This document shows positions 1 to 15,200 of a stretch of DNA of 64,000 bases, piece after piece (the stretch's first letter is position 1; each line of letters opens with the position of its first letter). Source of the DNA: Tetrahymena elliotti 4EA (Eukaryota > Ciliophora > Oligohymenophorea > Hymenostomatida > Tetrahymenidae); NCBI GenBank assembly GCA_000231825.2, contig JH720305.1, positions 1,129,557-1,193,556 of the forward strand, in the 5' to 3' direction. Position numbers and translations under genes: made by a program. The notes beneath the pieces were generated by a model. The model was not told the origin of the DNA. It searched no databases and saw only the letters and a program-made list of their open reading frames with translations.

Positions 1-1749
1 TAATAAATATTTATCCTTTGTAAGAAAATTTACAGTGTTAAATAATTCTTATCTTAAATTTTCTCATTTTCTTGATTCATTCTCACGATTAATCAAAATC
101 TACGATAGATTAAATAGGGGAAAAAATAAACAATTTATATTTAATTAAATTAAATATTAAAAATTTGACTTTAAAATATTTTAAGTATACTGATTCATTC
201 ATTATTTTAAAAAACATTTTTATTTTTCATAGAAATAACAAAGAAATTGTTAAAAGTGATTTTTAATTAAAAGTTGAAATTCATATGTGGCTTTAAAGAT
301 TTCTAAATAATTATTAATTCAGACTCAAACCAAATTTTTTAACAATAAAACATAAAAGAAAAAATATTTTATAATGTAGGATATAAAATGAAAAAGCAAA
401 AAATTAATATTTTTAAATTTATACAAATTTATAACTAATCTAAACGATTTTCATGGGCTTATTCTATTAAATTAATTTAAATTTTGTATCTTTTTAAAAT
501 GTTTTGATAGAATATTTGAAGATTTATTTCTTATAAATTTTAATATCCAAATAATTTAATAAAAAATATTGAGAATAATAAAGTATAATTGTTAGATGAA
601 TAAATTTGCTAAAAATATTTAAATTTAGTTTATTTATAAAAATTAATTTAGATTACAGGAAATTTTTTAGCTTTATTGTATTTTAAAATGAAGAATAGTT
701 TGAGAAATAATCTAGATTTTGCTTATCAAAGAATTAAGATAAGATTAAATTAAATAAGCTCACAAATAAAAATGCAATACATACATATATTTCTGTTTGT
801 GTCTTTTCCTTATTAGCTAAAACTGCAAAAATCAATCAAAAAGCATAACAAATTGAAATTAATTTTTACATTTTTCTCTTCTGTTAATAATTTTCTCTAA
901 TATAGAGTAGCATAGATGACTAAAAAACGTTCTAATTTAAAATAGATAATACATTTTTTTAAATAAACTTTTTAAACTTAAATTAATGACTTCATATCCA
1001 AAATAAAAAATATATCTTTTACAAATAAATTTTCTCAGACAATAGAAAATAAATTTATAGAATTTGATTTTTGAAAAGTTTTTATTCAAAAAAAAGAACA
1101 AATAAAGAAAACTTTTTGAACATTTGAATATTTATTCGAAGAAAAGAAGAATAATTCAATATTTTATTGAAGATTAATTCCATTTTATTATCAATATTTT
1201 ACTATTCTAATTGAAGAGAAAAGAACACTGAAATATTCGAATTCACAATAATCTAAAAGTAAGGTCTACAAAAAATATTAAATTTTCATATTATAAAAAT
1301 GAAATATATCAATGAAATATAATTTGAACAATAAATAAATGAAGAAAAAACATTTAGTTATTTTTTTGATTGCACAAATCGAGAAAATCTAGAAAAGTAA
1401 TTAAATTCGAAAATCTGTAAATTCTGTGAAATTCTTGTGCAAGAAATAATATTTATTTTTGAATTTATTCCAGAAAAAAGAAGCAAATATAAAAAGATGA
1501 TTTATAGAAGCTCTTCGTATTAATTCTTGTAAAGCTGAACATATAATTTAGAAATTGATCTAAATGATTAGCTTCTAGAAATAGATCTAATAAAAATTTT
1601 TCTTTAGAATAATACAAAAAAAGTATCTTTCTACTTGTTATCAGATAACTATAAATACCAGAAAAAAGATATCAAACAAATTAATAATAAATTAAATAAA
1701 ATAAATAACAATAAAACACTCTCTAATCTTATCAAATAAATTTAATAAA
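1..1749. other. AT-rich intergenic region upstream of the GST gene
   Basis: No convincing open frame, RNA gene or repeat array is seen on either strand, even with TAA and TAG read as glutamine. The stretch just before 1750 is a purine-rich, AT-rich leader without in-frame coding character and probably carries the promoter and 5' UTR of the glutathione S-transferase gene. Confidence 0.6.
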
Positions 1750-2349
1750 ATGGCTGACAAAATCGTTCTTGGTTATTGGGCTGGTCCTGGTAAGGCTCAA
1801 CCTTCCAGATATTTACTCGAACTTTCAGGAGTTAAATATGAAGATGTTAGATACACTGATCCTGCTGTCTGGTTCGGTAAAGACAAGCATGCTTTGGGAT
1901 TACCTTTCCCCAACTTACCTTATCTCATTGATGGTGATGTTAAAATCACTGAAAGTGAAACTATCTTCGATTACTTGATCTAAAAACTCAATAAGACTGA
2001 GCTTTTGGGTAAGGGTAATGACAAATATACTGTAGATACTCTTAGAAACCTCATCTCTGACATTGGTACTAGATTATACTTATCTACTTAAAAGGAAGGA
2101 GAAGAAAAGACTAAATTCTTAAACGAATAAGTTATTCCCAAGATTCAAAGCATCCATGCCTTCTTAGGATAAAAGGAATACCTCCTTGGCTACTTGACTG
2201 CTGCTGATCTTTACTTCTTAAGCTTTGCTAGAGGTTTTAAGACTTCTGAAGCTTACAGCTAATTTGCTGCTACTTTCGATCCTTTAGTTGCTAGACTTGA
2301 AGCTATTCCTCAAATTGCTGCTTATATTAACGAAAAGCGTCATCCTTGA
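1750..2349 (+). CDS. Glutathione S-transferase, Mu-like, 199 aa
   Basis: A single-exon gene ending in TGA at 2347-2349; internal TAA/TAG codons read as glutamine. Such enzymes conjugate glutathione to electrophiles in the cytosol. The N-terminal thioredoxin-like domain (about residues 1-80) starts with VLGYWAGPGKAQPSRYLLE, close to the LGYW...R.LLE opening of Mu-class enzymes. It continues with FPNLPYLIDG and the glutathione-contacting ITESETIFDYL segment. The C-terminal helical domain (about 90-199) contains the LTAADLYFLSFARG helix, equivalent to the conserved N-capping/hydrophobic-staple region. At 199 residues it is slightly shorter than the usual 210-220. Codon use is noticeably biased (GCT, GGT, AAG, CTT), as in highly expressed ciliate genes, unlike the Q/N-rich genes further on. 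The start is the first ATG after an AT-rich leader. The class assignment (Mu rather than another cytosolic class) is by motif only. Confidence 0.94.
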
Positions 2350-3204
2350 TAAATTAATTTTATTATAATAGATTTATTATCAAGTATTTATGTTATTTTC
2401 ATGTTAAGTAAATATAATCTTTAAATACTTGAAAGCTATTTTATAAAATATCTTTTTTTTTTTTGAAATAATAAAAGAATAATAAAGTAATCAGAAGCTT
2501 CAAATAAAAGTACAATCTTATCTTGATTACTTTATCAATAAATAAACAAAAAAAAGAAGATTAAAAAATGAGAATTTTACCATCAAAATATTCTTGCATT
2601 TAACTTGATTATAATCCATAAAAAAATCCTTAATGATTGAATTAAAATTAAATATTTATCTAAAAATTAATATCTTTGTGTTTTAAGGAAAATAAAATAT
2701 TCATAAATTAAAGATAGATAATTCAATAATAGATTTCCTTTTAGTATCAATCAAAATATATATTCAAAAGAAAGTGAATAATTAATTACTTAATCTAAAT
2801 ATTTTTATATAATTCTTTCTAAATAAAAAATAAGTTCAATTTGAGTAAATTAAACCTGAAAATAAAATTAAAATATTAAAAATTTTAAAAACAAACAAAA
2901 TTTTTGAATTTTATTTCTTCATTTAACTTTTTTGATTTTCATTTCAAAGCTATTCCAAGTTATAAGAAAAGTATACGATTTACCAAGTAGTATTTATCGC
3001 AAGAATTTTGAAAAGATTGAGCAATTTGTTATTTTTTTTGAAATGCTTAAATAAAAGTTTGTTATTTTGTTTTTGAGGAGGTCATATATTTATTCATTTT
3101 TGTCACATAAATTAAAGATTTTTTGTTTTTTTAATTATATAAAATAATATTTAAGTCATAATTTCCAAAATTTTTAAAAAGTAATGAGTTAAACAAAACT
3201 TAAA
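2350..3204. other. Intergenic region between convergent genes
   Basis: An AT-rich spacer between the 3' end of the GST gene (plus strand) and the 3' end of the first giant gene (minus strand). It should hold both polyadenylation regions. No gene or repeat is recognised. Confidence 0.6.
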
Positions 3205-6200
3205 TCAATCTGCATCAAAGCAAAGTTTGATAAGATTTTGTTAAAAATTTAACTAAACTTGTTTCTCTTCAAATTTAATTTCTTTTTTCTTTTTAGTTGC
3301 TTTAGAGTTTGAGCTAGTTTTACTTATTTTACTAGTATATGATTCTAAACTCATATGCGATTCATTCACGGATTTATATCCGTATGATTTGTTTGATTTG
3401 TTATCATCAAAACCAACTAACAAACTATTACTTTGAATACCTTCTTCATTGTTCCTGTCAAATTAATTTTCTCTTTTATCTTTTTTGGTGTCATCTTTAC
3501 TTGATTTTTGAATATCTTAGTAAGCTTAGTTTAGGATACTTAAAAACTTATCTAATTAAAATCTTTTTTCTTCATTTTTATGAGTCACTAACATGTAGTA
3601 TTAGTCAATTACTGTCTATTAAAATTGCTAAAAAATTTTGAATTAATAGCTTCTAAAAGAACTAGGTTTTGCATGCCAAGCGTATGATAAAGCAGACTAT
3701 AAACTCATAAGGGTAGTGATTAAGACCTTTGTAAAAAAAAGGGAAAGAAATGAAAAATATTATTAAATTATTAAAAAGAAAATTGATTACAACTAAGTTA
3801 TCCCACTAGTAGAAAGCACTGTTATCACCTAATTAATCTATTTTCTTGTAATGGTAAATAGCTAAAATGATAATTTAAGGGATATTCTCCAAGAAAACTC
3901 TTTAAAATTTAGAGAGTATAACTTAAGGTATTTTAATACCTTTTAGAGCTTTAATTGGTAATTCAGAGGCAGAAGAAGTAGAAAATCTATCTAATATTAC
4001 TGCAATAGCATAATAATCTTGAACAAAAGCTAGCTTTGTGTATTCATTAATTAAGCTAGTATTACCTTAATTCATTATATTTTATTTTCTAATTTAGAGC
4101 AAAATTGTAATTGTGTTTTTAACAGAAAATATAAAATTAACACTAATAATTATCAATGACAAAATAGCAAGAACTTAGAAGCTTTCATCTTCACAAAAGG
4201 CTAATTTTAGAGCAAAAACTATATCTGTATAGACATCATAACGTGCTGTTACTGAATTATACATTTATACAATAGTTAAAAGGCTTGTAGCATTATATAT
4301 TCTTTCTGACCCTATGATGTAAGCAATATTCCTGACTAAGAGATACTCAATTATTGAAGATACTAGATAATATGCAAAAAGAGGGATATCATTTACAATA
4401 TCTTATTTTTCACACTGTTATTATTTTCTTTATGAGTTAAGATAAGGGATAAAAGGATAAAATGCTGATAAGAATAAAGTGTATAGAATGAAGTTAGCTA
4501 TAAAAATATTTTAGGAAAGAGAAAGGAGAATTCTTTAATCCTTTTTGTTTGTTGTAGAGCTTATATATTCATATATATCTGTAACATTTTTAGGATTATC
4601 TACATATTCTTTCATCTTATTTAGCCTGTCTCTGTTTGGATTTTGCATCTATTATATTTTATGTAAAAGAATAAGATTAAAAAATATTTTTAATTTAATA
4701 AAAAGAATTGAATCAATCTTTGATAATTTATTAAGCTTGCTAAACTAATTTTTTGCTGTAACTTTATCAGTAAAATTAAACAGAACAGGTTTATCAAAGA
4801 TAATTCTAAAAATTCAATTTGTTTACTTCTGAATAATATTTGATTCTTTTAGATAAGCAGTTGTTAAGATTAAGCACATCTTTATCAAAGTAAAAATCAT
4901 TTACATCAAGTAGATCAGGTATGCTCTTATAAACCTCTAATTTGACTAGTTTTTTATTGCAATTAAGCCACTTAAAATAATCTTCTAGATTATAAGTCTC
5001 AATAGCATAAGTTATACTCTATGTTAAATATTAAATCAAATGGAATAGTGTCAAAGGAAAGAGAAGAATAGATAAAAAAATGATTGTGAACTTATCCTTT
5101 CTCCAGTTTTATTTTAAATAATTTTTAATAGTTTCAAATAAACCTAAATTAGCAGTGTTTTGTAAAAAAAATGCAAATCCTTGATTTTCTGAATGGTTCT
5201 AAGTCTTTAAAAAGGATTACTTTTGATTTTCTTTTAAGTAGACTTGAATAGTGGTCAAATTTTTTTAAAGAGAATCTTCTTTTATTTTAAAATCTTTCAA
5301 CTTTAAAAAAAGAATAACATTAATTGACATATATTTAGTATTATACAAATTTACCTAGCTGTCAAATATTTCTGTCCTAATATCATTTAACACATTATTT
5401 GTAATTTAATAAGCTTACTTCTTTTAATCTAGTTCAGTTATCTAATATATAAAAATAAATCATTAAAGTTTTAAGTTGAATACATAGTTTTAAATTACCT
5501 TTTGCTTAATATTACGAAGTCTTTTGGCAACTACTCCTTCTCTAGTTTCAAGAAATTCTATGTCTGCTTATATTAAACTTAAATTGATAGTAAAACCTCT
5601 AGGCAAGCGATCAATAATATTTGAGTAGAGTATTTTTAAACCAAAACTTGTTAATCTTGGATTTTTAGTAAGGTCAAGATAAGTGAGGTTCTAAAGTACT
5701 CTTATATCTTTAAGTTAGTTACTAAATTCCTCTGCAAAATTATCACTTATATTAATACCTGATAAGTTTATAATTCTTACTTTTTTAAGATTAGCTTCAA
5801 AAAAATAGCATAAATATCCAGATAATTTATCATCTACAATATTATTTGATTAAATTATTGATTCAAGCTAATCTTAGCCAGATTAAATATTTAAAGGTTT
5901 TATTTTTGGATTTATTTTTCTGTTGAGATTTGAAATACCTAAAACATTTTAATTTGCTACAGTCCAGGGAGTAACTTATCCTTTAGTAAAGTTAGTTAAC
6001 CCTTTATAGTTAAAAAAGCTGTTATCACCTAATTCAAAATTTTCAAGAAATTTGAGGAATCGAGCATCGAAAAACTATTGTTCGTACTCTTCTTCTTCTT
6101 CTTCGTTTTCTTATTTTGGTTCTTTATTGGATTCAATAATATTGCAAACACTTTTAAATATATTTCCACTAATATATTAATGAAATTTTATACTGAACAA

Positions 6201-9200
6201 ATATAAAATCATATTATCAGAGATATTCATATAGCCCTTGTTTAACTGAAATTGGAGAAACTTTTTAGGGTCAGCTACCAAATAATTAAACCCAAAAGTC
6301 ACATTAGTGAAAAGAGAAGGTGATAGGAATTATACATTTTTGTATTATTAACTAATGGCTTGAATCATAGAGTCGTTTACGAAATTTTTTAAATAATCAT
6401 CAAAACTCAACAGAAAGCTAGTTATACAAAAGATCGATAGGTCTATTATTTAATTTTCACTTTTGTTAAGAGAAAAATTAAAAAGAGGAGAAATTTGCAG
6501 CAAGAGCTCATTTTAATTTATTTCATAGTCAAATATATTTCTCACATAAAAATATTTTAAATTATCCTTAAACATTTCAAGAAAAGTCTCCAAGAAACTC
6601 TTTTTTAGTGTGATGCTTTAGTTAAACTTTATTGAAGAAAAAAACTTTTAAAATTCAAAATTATTTTTACACCTTTTTTATTAAAATTTGTTTATGAGAT
6701 TATTGTAAAAAATAAATAAATTTTAATGTGAAAAAAATATGGAGTGAAAAAAAAATTTTACTTTTTTTAATTTAAGAAATTAATGTGATTTTAAAGATTA
6801 ATAGTGTTTTAAGATTGTATTAACACTCTGTCTAATTAGGTTAAGCTTGCCAAAGTTGGAATTATTTATTCATAGAATGATTCATTTAAAAAACTTTAGT
6901 TAAAGTTAATTTATTTTAAATTTATGAGTTTTTCTAATATTTTTCTAAACTCATCAACAGGTATCAAATTAGTTGGGAGATTATAGATTATTGGTTATCC
7001 AGCTTAAATAACTTTTTTTTCCTCTATAACTTAAATATTTCTATTACCATAAAAATATAGGCAGCATAATTCAGTTATTAAAGTGGGAGGTATTGATTGT
7101 AAAATTTGGATGTCTAAAATTTCTCTTGAAAAGATCAGCAAAAGCTCCAAGAGACTTAGCATTGAGAATGAATTCTATAATACTAAGAATTTAAGATTGT
7201 TCTTAATAATTTTTTGCTTTTTCTCCATATTATTAATATCATTAAATTAACGATAGATAGCTTGTTTGTTAATGATAATTTAATTGTTTGATTAATAGTA
7301 AGGAAGTATTAAATTAAGATCTTCTAATTAATCTATTTAGTTGATAAAAATATTATTGTAAAGCTTTTAATCTTTTGTTTCTGATTTTTTAAGAACTTAA
7401 GCAACAAACTAAAAAGATAAATTTAATTCTTCAGAGTATTTATAAATTTGAGATTTTGAAAAAGTATTGATTTAATTATCATCCATAGTATCATACTACA
7501 TTTGAACTACCTTAGAAAAAAAGTTATTGTAAGATTAATAGTCTCTTCCAAGATCATTGCGAAATTCTAAAATAAAACTTGTCTGAAATGCATAATTTTA
7601 TTCAGAAACTACTTAAAGTGATTGTTTATAAAGAAAAATTTTATCCCTTAAATAGTAAATCTCTTTATTATCTGAAAAATTAGGTTAATATAGCAAGTAT
7701 TTTATTGATTTCATTTCATGTATCTTAAAGTCTGAGCTAAAAATTTCACTTAATTTTGTAAATTCAATATGAAGATCTGTTCTCAGATATATGTGATAGT
7801 CATAGTACTTTTAAACATCAAAGTATGCCTTAATGAGAGTACTTGATCTCTTTTCTTATTGTTATATAAATTTTTGTTTAAACAATTGATAAGATGCAGA
7901 AAAAAATCCAATCAAAGTTAATTTTTCCACCAAATTAAATGAAATTTTATGTAAAACTTCAAATGTTTTTATATTGCATGCTAATTTTCTATTTACTATT
8001 TCTTCTAAAATTATTTCTTAGTTCTTTTCTTAAGCTGCTTCATCTTATTGATTTATTATATTTGCATTATTTTAATATGATTATGAATCTGGATATTTAA
8101 GTTGTAATGAGCCAAACTTAATACTCTCACAACAAACAAGGTTTGGAATTTGTTGTACATCAAATTTAAGATCAACAAAAAACTCTATTTCCTTCAGGTA
8201 AGATACAATGTCTGTATATTAAGTAAACATAATTATATAAGTTTCAGCTATACAATCTTTATTTGTATAAGCGAATATCACTTCAGTTAAGAAATTTTAA
8301 ACATCAAAATAAGAATTCTTAGCTACAGTTATGATAAAATCCATTTATTTGTTAATTCTTTAAGTATTGTTCATATTTTTTATTTTTAAAGTACTATTTG
8401 TTTTGTATGGCTTAACGACTATTCTTTTTAATGATTTTAATTAGTGAATAAAATTTCTAGACATTAGCTAATCTAATCCAGCCTAGATTAAATACTCATC
8501 AAAAATAATTTCTTAAATCAAGACTAATTATTATATCCCACAAATCTCTACAAAATCAAATGGCATTATCATCATTCTTTAAAGATAGAAAAAACTTCTC
8601 ACATCAAATGTTTTAAAATTTTCAATAACCAGAGGAAATAAACTTACTATTTACTTTATCTTCGATATTTAATCACTTAATTTGTTGTTTTTTTCTAGAT
8701 GAAACTCATCAATTTATATAAAAGCATCTCCACTCTAAATTACTTCTAACTCAATTTCAGAATTAGTTGTGTAATTAAATCTTTCTTTCCTGTAATTTAT
8801 ATTTTAGCTTATTGATAAGTAAAATTTTTTTAAAAGATTATCAGATAATTAATTTGATAAAATCTCTTTTATAACCTCAACGTCTAATTCAGAATCCAAA
8901 GAAAACTCAATACTCTCTAAATTATTTAGTAATATGTTTTTAAATATATGAATAAATAGAGACTACTCCTTTGATCCTATCTCATCCTCACTCAAAATGA
9001 TACTTTTGAAATTCTAAGCATACTCAGATTCAAATATACTCAAAAATGCTTCTGTGACTAAATTTCTTTAGTCGATTTCTAAATTTTAAATAAAATTTGT
9101 CAAAAAAATACAATCAAATTAATATTTACCTAAACTAAATTTAGTCATATCAAATGTTGTTGAATTTCTTAAATAAGGATTTTCAGCTAGTATTTCCAAG

Positions 9201-12200
9201 CAATCATGGCCAACAGGAGTCTTAGTACTGTACAGAAATTACATCAAATTTAGGTGAGGTTTATATTTAGATTTGATTAATTATTTCAAAAACTTTCATT
9301 TTTAAAAAAAATTTTTGTTAATATTTCAATTTATTTTTTGATAAAACTTTATAGAGCTTATTGTCGCTCAATATATGAACTTTAAGATTGTATTAAAATT
9401 GGGATTTTAATAAGTAAGTATTTGAGTTTCTGTTGAAGGAAATATGAATTCGGAAAATTTTAGAAAAAAGGAACAACTAATAAAAATGAAATTAATACTG
9501 TTTTGTGGATGTTAGGAGCATTAATTATTTCTAGCAAAGGTAATTTATCAGTTATTTGTAAAGCTCTGAAAAATTATGCATATTAATTTATGTAATCATC
9601 ACAGTAAACAGTAAGCTATCTAATAAAGCAGAGGTTGTTTGAGGTTTTTAACATTTCTTCTAAGGCCATAGTATTCTATAATAAACTGGTAATAATGATA
9701 CTATCTTGCTATTATAAGTAAGGAGAATCAATTAAACTCTAAGTGATTCTTTGATTTTCAAAAATTTTTTCTTTTCCAACACTTTTAAAAATATTATTTA
9801 TTTGAAATTTCGTACTTAAGTTTTTAGAATAAAAAAGGTAGTAAAAACTAGAACTCAGTTAATTGTTAATCCCTAAATCTAAAAACTCGAGATTTACTAA
9901 ATATTTTGTATTTGCAATATACAGAAATACTTGCTCACTCACTTTAAAATTATTGCTTAACATGATCTTTTAAATGTTGATACTTTTTTCATTTTTAATA
10001 AATTTGGAAATCTTTTGTTTTTTAAATAATAAAAAAAGGGTTTAATTTAACAAATAACTTATCAAAATCATTACCAAATTCTCTGTGACTTAAAATTAAT
10101 TTAAGTCTATTTATTTCATTTTTAGTAAATACTTACTATTAATCAAACTCTCAAGAGAACTATTATAAAGATTACCAAGTTAAGGTCCTAATTGGTATTT
10201 TTCATCTTCATACTAAAATTTAAATTGATTTATGAATTATTATATTAAAAAATTATCACTAAATGGGTGTTATTCTAGAACTTAAACTAGTGATTTTTCT
10301 GATAAATTAGTATCCAACACTACTAATTCTAAAACATACTTGAAGGGACGATTAAAGTATGAGTTTTTACGATCAACTATGGTCTAAGTTTACAGTTTAT
10401 TGGAAATTATAAATATATTAAATCGAAGAAATTAATTTTACATTGATAAAAAATGTGTCATAAATAAAATTAAGTCCACTTATATTTAGATACATCAAAT
10501 GGTTTTAATGTTACTTGAAACATTCAATAATCGATGAAAAGAAATCTTAACTGATATTTAAATAGCTTAAGTCTAAATATTAGATATCTAGCTTGTTTAT
10601 TAATGATGAAAATATTTACTCAATTGAAAATATCTAATTTTATTCATTTTAATTTATCAGTAATTGTTAATCTTAATTATCTGACTCAACTTTCTTAATC
10701 TCTTATTTTTCAATATTTTAACTGATTATATTTCTTAAAGGAAGGTGTCTGATGAAAGCATTATCAATAATTAAATTAAAGTCTTTGCTTTCAAATTTAT
10801 CTAAACAGTTATCAAGCTCAAAAACCCAATCTAGCTTTATTTAATTAACTCTGATTATTGTAGATGGGTTTTTTTGCAAAATAAAGCTTATTATCTAGAA
10901 TAAAGAAGTATAAAAAGGTTACTAGCATTTATTTGTGATAGATAATTCTATTTGTTTAAATGATAAATTATTTAAGCATTACATCAATAGTTTTGGCAAG
11001 TCAGGAGTTTGATAAAAATAATTCAAATTTAAATATTTTGTATTTATAAGATGCAAGATAAAAGGAAGTTCAATCAAACTTTGATTCAATTCAAGACATT
11101 TTGAGTAAAAAAATTCCCTATAAAGTTAGTTTACATTTTCTTTTTTTAATTTTTACAAAGACTAAATAACACCCTTAAAGCTGTTGTCATCTATACTCCA
11201 TGTTAAATCAATCCATAAAGCTTTCATTTATGAGTTTGAATTACCTTCAAACATTTTTTCTAAAAACTAAGCAGAAGTGTTTGATTCACTAATATCTAGA
11301 ATTTAAAGTTTCAGATGTTTGATGTTTTCTACATCAATATCAGTAGCTTTATTTCTTTACAGATTTAAGCAGCTAACCTTTTAACAAAAAAATGATTTAC
11401 TATTTAATTTTATTTTTTTAAAATTATTCTTACATTTTTAATAAAATTATTCAAAACTTGCTTTAAATGATCATTTTTCATAAATCTTTGGTAGTAGCTA
11501 AATTGATATTTTATTGATTTTTAGTTGTTGAATATTCTTTGAAGAACGTCAAATGCTGCCTTAGAGTAATCTGAAATATCCTCACAATCTTTTATATCAA
11601 TAAATTCTACTGATGTGCAGAATTCACTTTTTTAAATAGCTTCAATAACTTGATTTGTTGCATTGGTTTTTGATAAATTAATCTTTTTAACACTTTTTAA
11701 ATTCTCGTGCAGCATAAAAAATCTACAGAAGGCTTTTTCAGATATCTTTTAGTTACCTGAGAAATCAAGATATTAGAATTATGAATTGTAGACATCTAAA
11801 TATCCAAAATGTCTGATTTAAAAATCTGCATCTCTTAAAATATTATTCACAGGAGTATTGAATTTTTTTTATAAGTAATTATTAAGATGTAGTTCAGAAG
11901 AGAGATAAGAATTATATAAAATAATCTCATAAAGAACATTATCATTAATCAAATTTTTATTCTTTTCTATGAATTGGTCGACAATAAAACCAGTAGGCTA
12001 TTTTAAATGTTTTTAAAACAAGATGAATTTTGTTATCAAATTAATTTTATCTTCTTTAATAAAATCATATAAACTTCCATCAATTTTTAGCTTAAAATCT
12101 TTTAACTCTTGTAAATTATATTGATGCTTATTAGTTTAATTTGTTTATTTATTATTCTAAACATTAGAAGCAATCTATTACTGCTGTTGTTATTCATTAT

Positions 12201-15200
12201 TTTTAGCTTGCTTTGCACTATTGTTCTCTTATTTTAACTTATTATTTGTTAATTAATTTTTATTGTTGGTTTCATTCTTTTGATTTAAATATTATTGTTG
12301 TTCTTTAACTTTTGCTGCAACTTGATTCTAAAAGTTATTGGCTGGATTCCTTTCTATGAATAAAATTATTTTAAAAAAATAAATATCATGTTGATTAATG
12401 AATTACTATTTATCAAATCTTCCAGAAATGTGGCATAAACACTTTCACTTTTTTGTTCATCACCAACAATTTATTAGATCCTCTTTTTAATTAGTGAAAA
12501 TTTAATTTTAAAGAAAGATTAAAAAAATAACTAATCAATCATACATTATCATCTAAAATAATTATCTTTAAGCTTTGTAATTTTAAAAATGAAGAAATAG
12601 AGGTTTCAGATAAATTAAAAGTATTTCTCAAATAAACTGATTGAATATTAAGGGAATTCAAATCGATTTCATCAAATAATTAAAGTAATTCTTCATCCTC
12701 TATGGGAGATGATTCAATATTAATTATCTAATTTTAAAAATAATGAAGCAAATTTAATTTTAAAAGAATTTTACTTTTATTTGCTTCAATATTTTAATAG
12801 GCAAATATTTAAAAACATTAAAAACTATTGATCTTATTTAGTTAGGTTGCTAGAGAATGAAGTGTTAAAAATCTATTTTTTTTAAGCGATTTGATTCTAA
12901 AATGGACCTGATTCCTTTTTCATTTATTTAATCACAATTTTAAAAATAAATTTTTTCAAGGTGATCAAATTTAGAAGAAATAGATATCATTTTGAATCCT
13001 TTATTGCTAATGGAAGAGTTGTCAAAATTTATTGCTTTAACCTTTAAAACTATTTCTTCATCCTATAAAGCAAAGCTACCTATTAATTCATCCAAATTTT
13101 ATAATTTTAATCCTGAAAAATCTAAGTATAATATATCTTAAATTCCTTCAGCTGACAGTAATTTTTTTAATGAGCTTTCAGATAATGATAATTTTTAAGT
13201 AAAAATACTGTTTATCTAGAATTTTCTACTAAAAGACCTTAGATTATTTAATATGGATTCTACTTCTACTTCAACTAATTAATGATTACTATTGTAAACT
13301 AAGGTTTTAACATTTTCTAAATTATCTGCAACTTTTTAGAAATAGTTATATTTATTTTCAAATACCTATTAAAAAAATACCATATGATCATCTTTATCTT
13401 ATAAGAATAATTTTTCAGTATTCCTCAACATACCTAACATAAACTCATAATCTCTTGTTTTCTCTATGAATTTAAAAATATCTATGCCAATCTCTTTAGA
13501 TATAAATCTTTAACAGTCTTTATTATTTATAATAATTTTTTCAAAGTCAAGACATTAAAATAATGGATTTAGTGATGTTTCAAATTTTTACTTTGTTAAA
13601 AATTAAATTAATTTTATTAGTTTCATTGTTGAAATAAAAATAAATTTACATGAGTAAAATACTATCTTATATTCAGAAAAGGAGTATTCTTATATGAAAA
13701 ATTGTTTAAATTTGGAGCAAATATCCATATTTTAAGAAGTTATGCAAATCTAATTTTAGAATTATCACAAATTAGCATGTCTAAGTACTTGAGATTATAT
13801 TCCTTAGGGCTCTTTGGTAATACATATCTTTTAAAAATGTTATTTAGAATTTTAAGAGATTTTAAAGTGATTACTTTTCATAATTTAGTTTATGCAAAAT
13901 AGCCATATTTAAGTTCAATGTAGATAACCTTTGAATTGATTTTGTTTCAAATAAAATAAAATCAAGGACACCTTCTGAAATGAGATGAGGATATTGTTAA
14001 AGGAAATGATTCAAGTCAAAAATATTTCCCATAGACTTAAGTACAGAAATAAGCTATTTTTCATTGTAAATCAGGTAATCTGCTTAAAGCCTATATATTT
14101 CATAGCTTTTGTTTTCTAATAAGTAATTTTAATTTGAGAAAATTGTTTGATTTAGATAAAATTCAATGCAATTCTTCATTTCTTTGTTATTCCATATAGC
14201 ATTTATTAATTAGTCTGAGTTAGAAGCATGGATTTATGATAAATCTAATATTTATAGATTACTAAAATTATTATTCTCTACTCCTTCTCTGAAAGAAATT
14301 ATATTCTCATCAAAGATATTGCAGTCACTTAGATTAAGGTAAGTAAGTTCTGAGAATTTATTTTTTAAAAATGAATTTAAGTAAACAGAATTAATGATCC
14401 TACAAGATTAAAAATTGAGGTATTAAATTTTTTCAGGAGTAATAATTTAAGTTATTTCTCCACAAACACCTGTTTCTTAAATATCTAAATACTGTAATTC
14501 TTCTATCAATTTATTTTCTTTTAGCTCATCAAAAAATGCTGAAGTTATAAGTCCATTCTTCCTAAGACTGATTTATTTAATTATCTTTCTTTTTGAAGGC
14601 AATCCTTTTTCTTTATCTTCTAAAATATTACCTGAATTAAAAGAATTTTGTTAAGAAGAGGACATTAATATTTTAATTAATAAATAAGAATTAAAAACAT
14701 ATAAATACCTTAGCACATATCTACTATAAATGAAGCTAGTGTATCATCTACAGCGTTTTAACAATTATCTATTGATAAATTCTATAAACTTTTTATCAAT
14801 GTCAAGTATTTGATTCCTTTATGAGTTAAATTCTTTTATTTTTATAATATAATTTCAATCATAAAATACATTTCATGAATCTAATAAGCAATTAAAAATT
14901 TACTTAGCATCCTGAAACATCTATGTATTTTAAAACAGATTAATCTTAGTAAATCTAAGATAAAGCAAAACAAGTATCATTCTAAATATTTGTCTCTGTG
15001 AATACAAATTTCTAAACAGAATTAAAAGTAGAAAATTAAAATAAATAGTTTAAATCAGTAGGATCAAATGAGCAAAATGCCAAATTGAAGGCACTCAAAT
15101 TGGAGAATACTCTCAATTAAGAAACCTTAATAAAAAATGATCTGTTTAAATTGCAATTTTTAATTTTTAATGTCCCAAGTCTTTAACTTTTTTGGTCAAA

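Noticed and set aside
3339..4748. Plus-strand frames with membrane-like translations near 3339-3641 and 4545-4748
   Set aside because: They are antisense to the coding sequence of giant gene copy 1; hydrophobic codons mirror AT-rich sense codons.
13702..13902. Plus-strand 66-codon frame
   Set aside because: It is antisense to LRR exons of giant gene copy 1 that read continuously on the minus strand.
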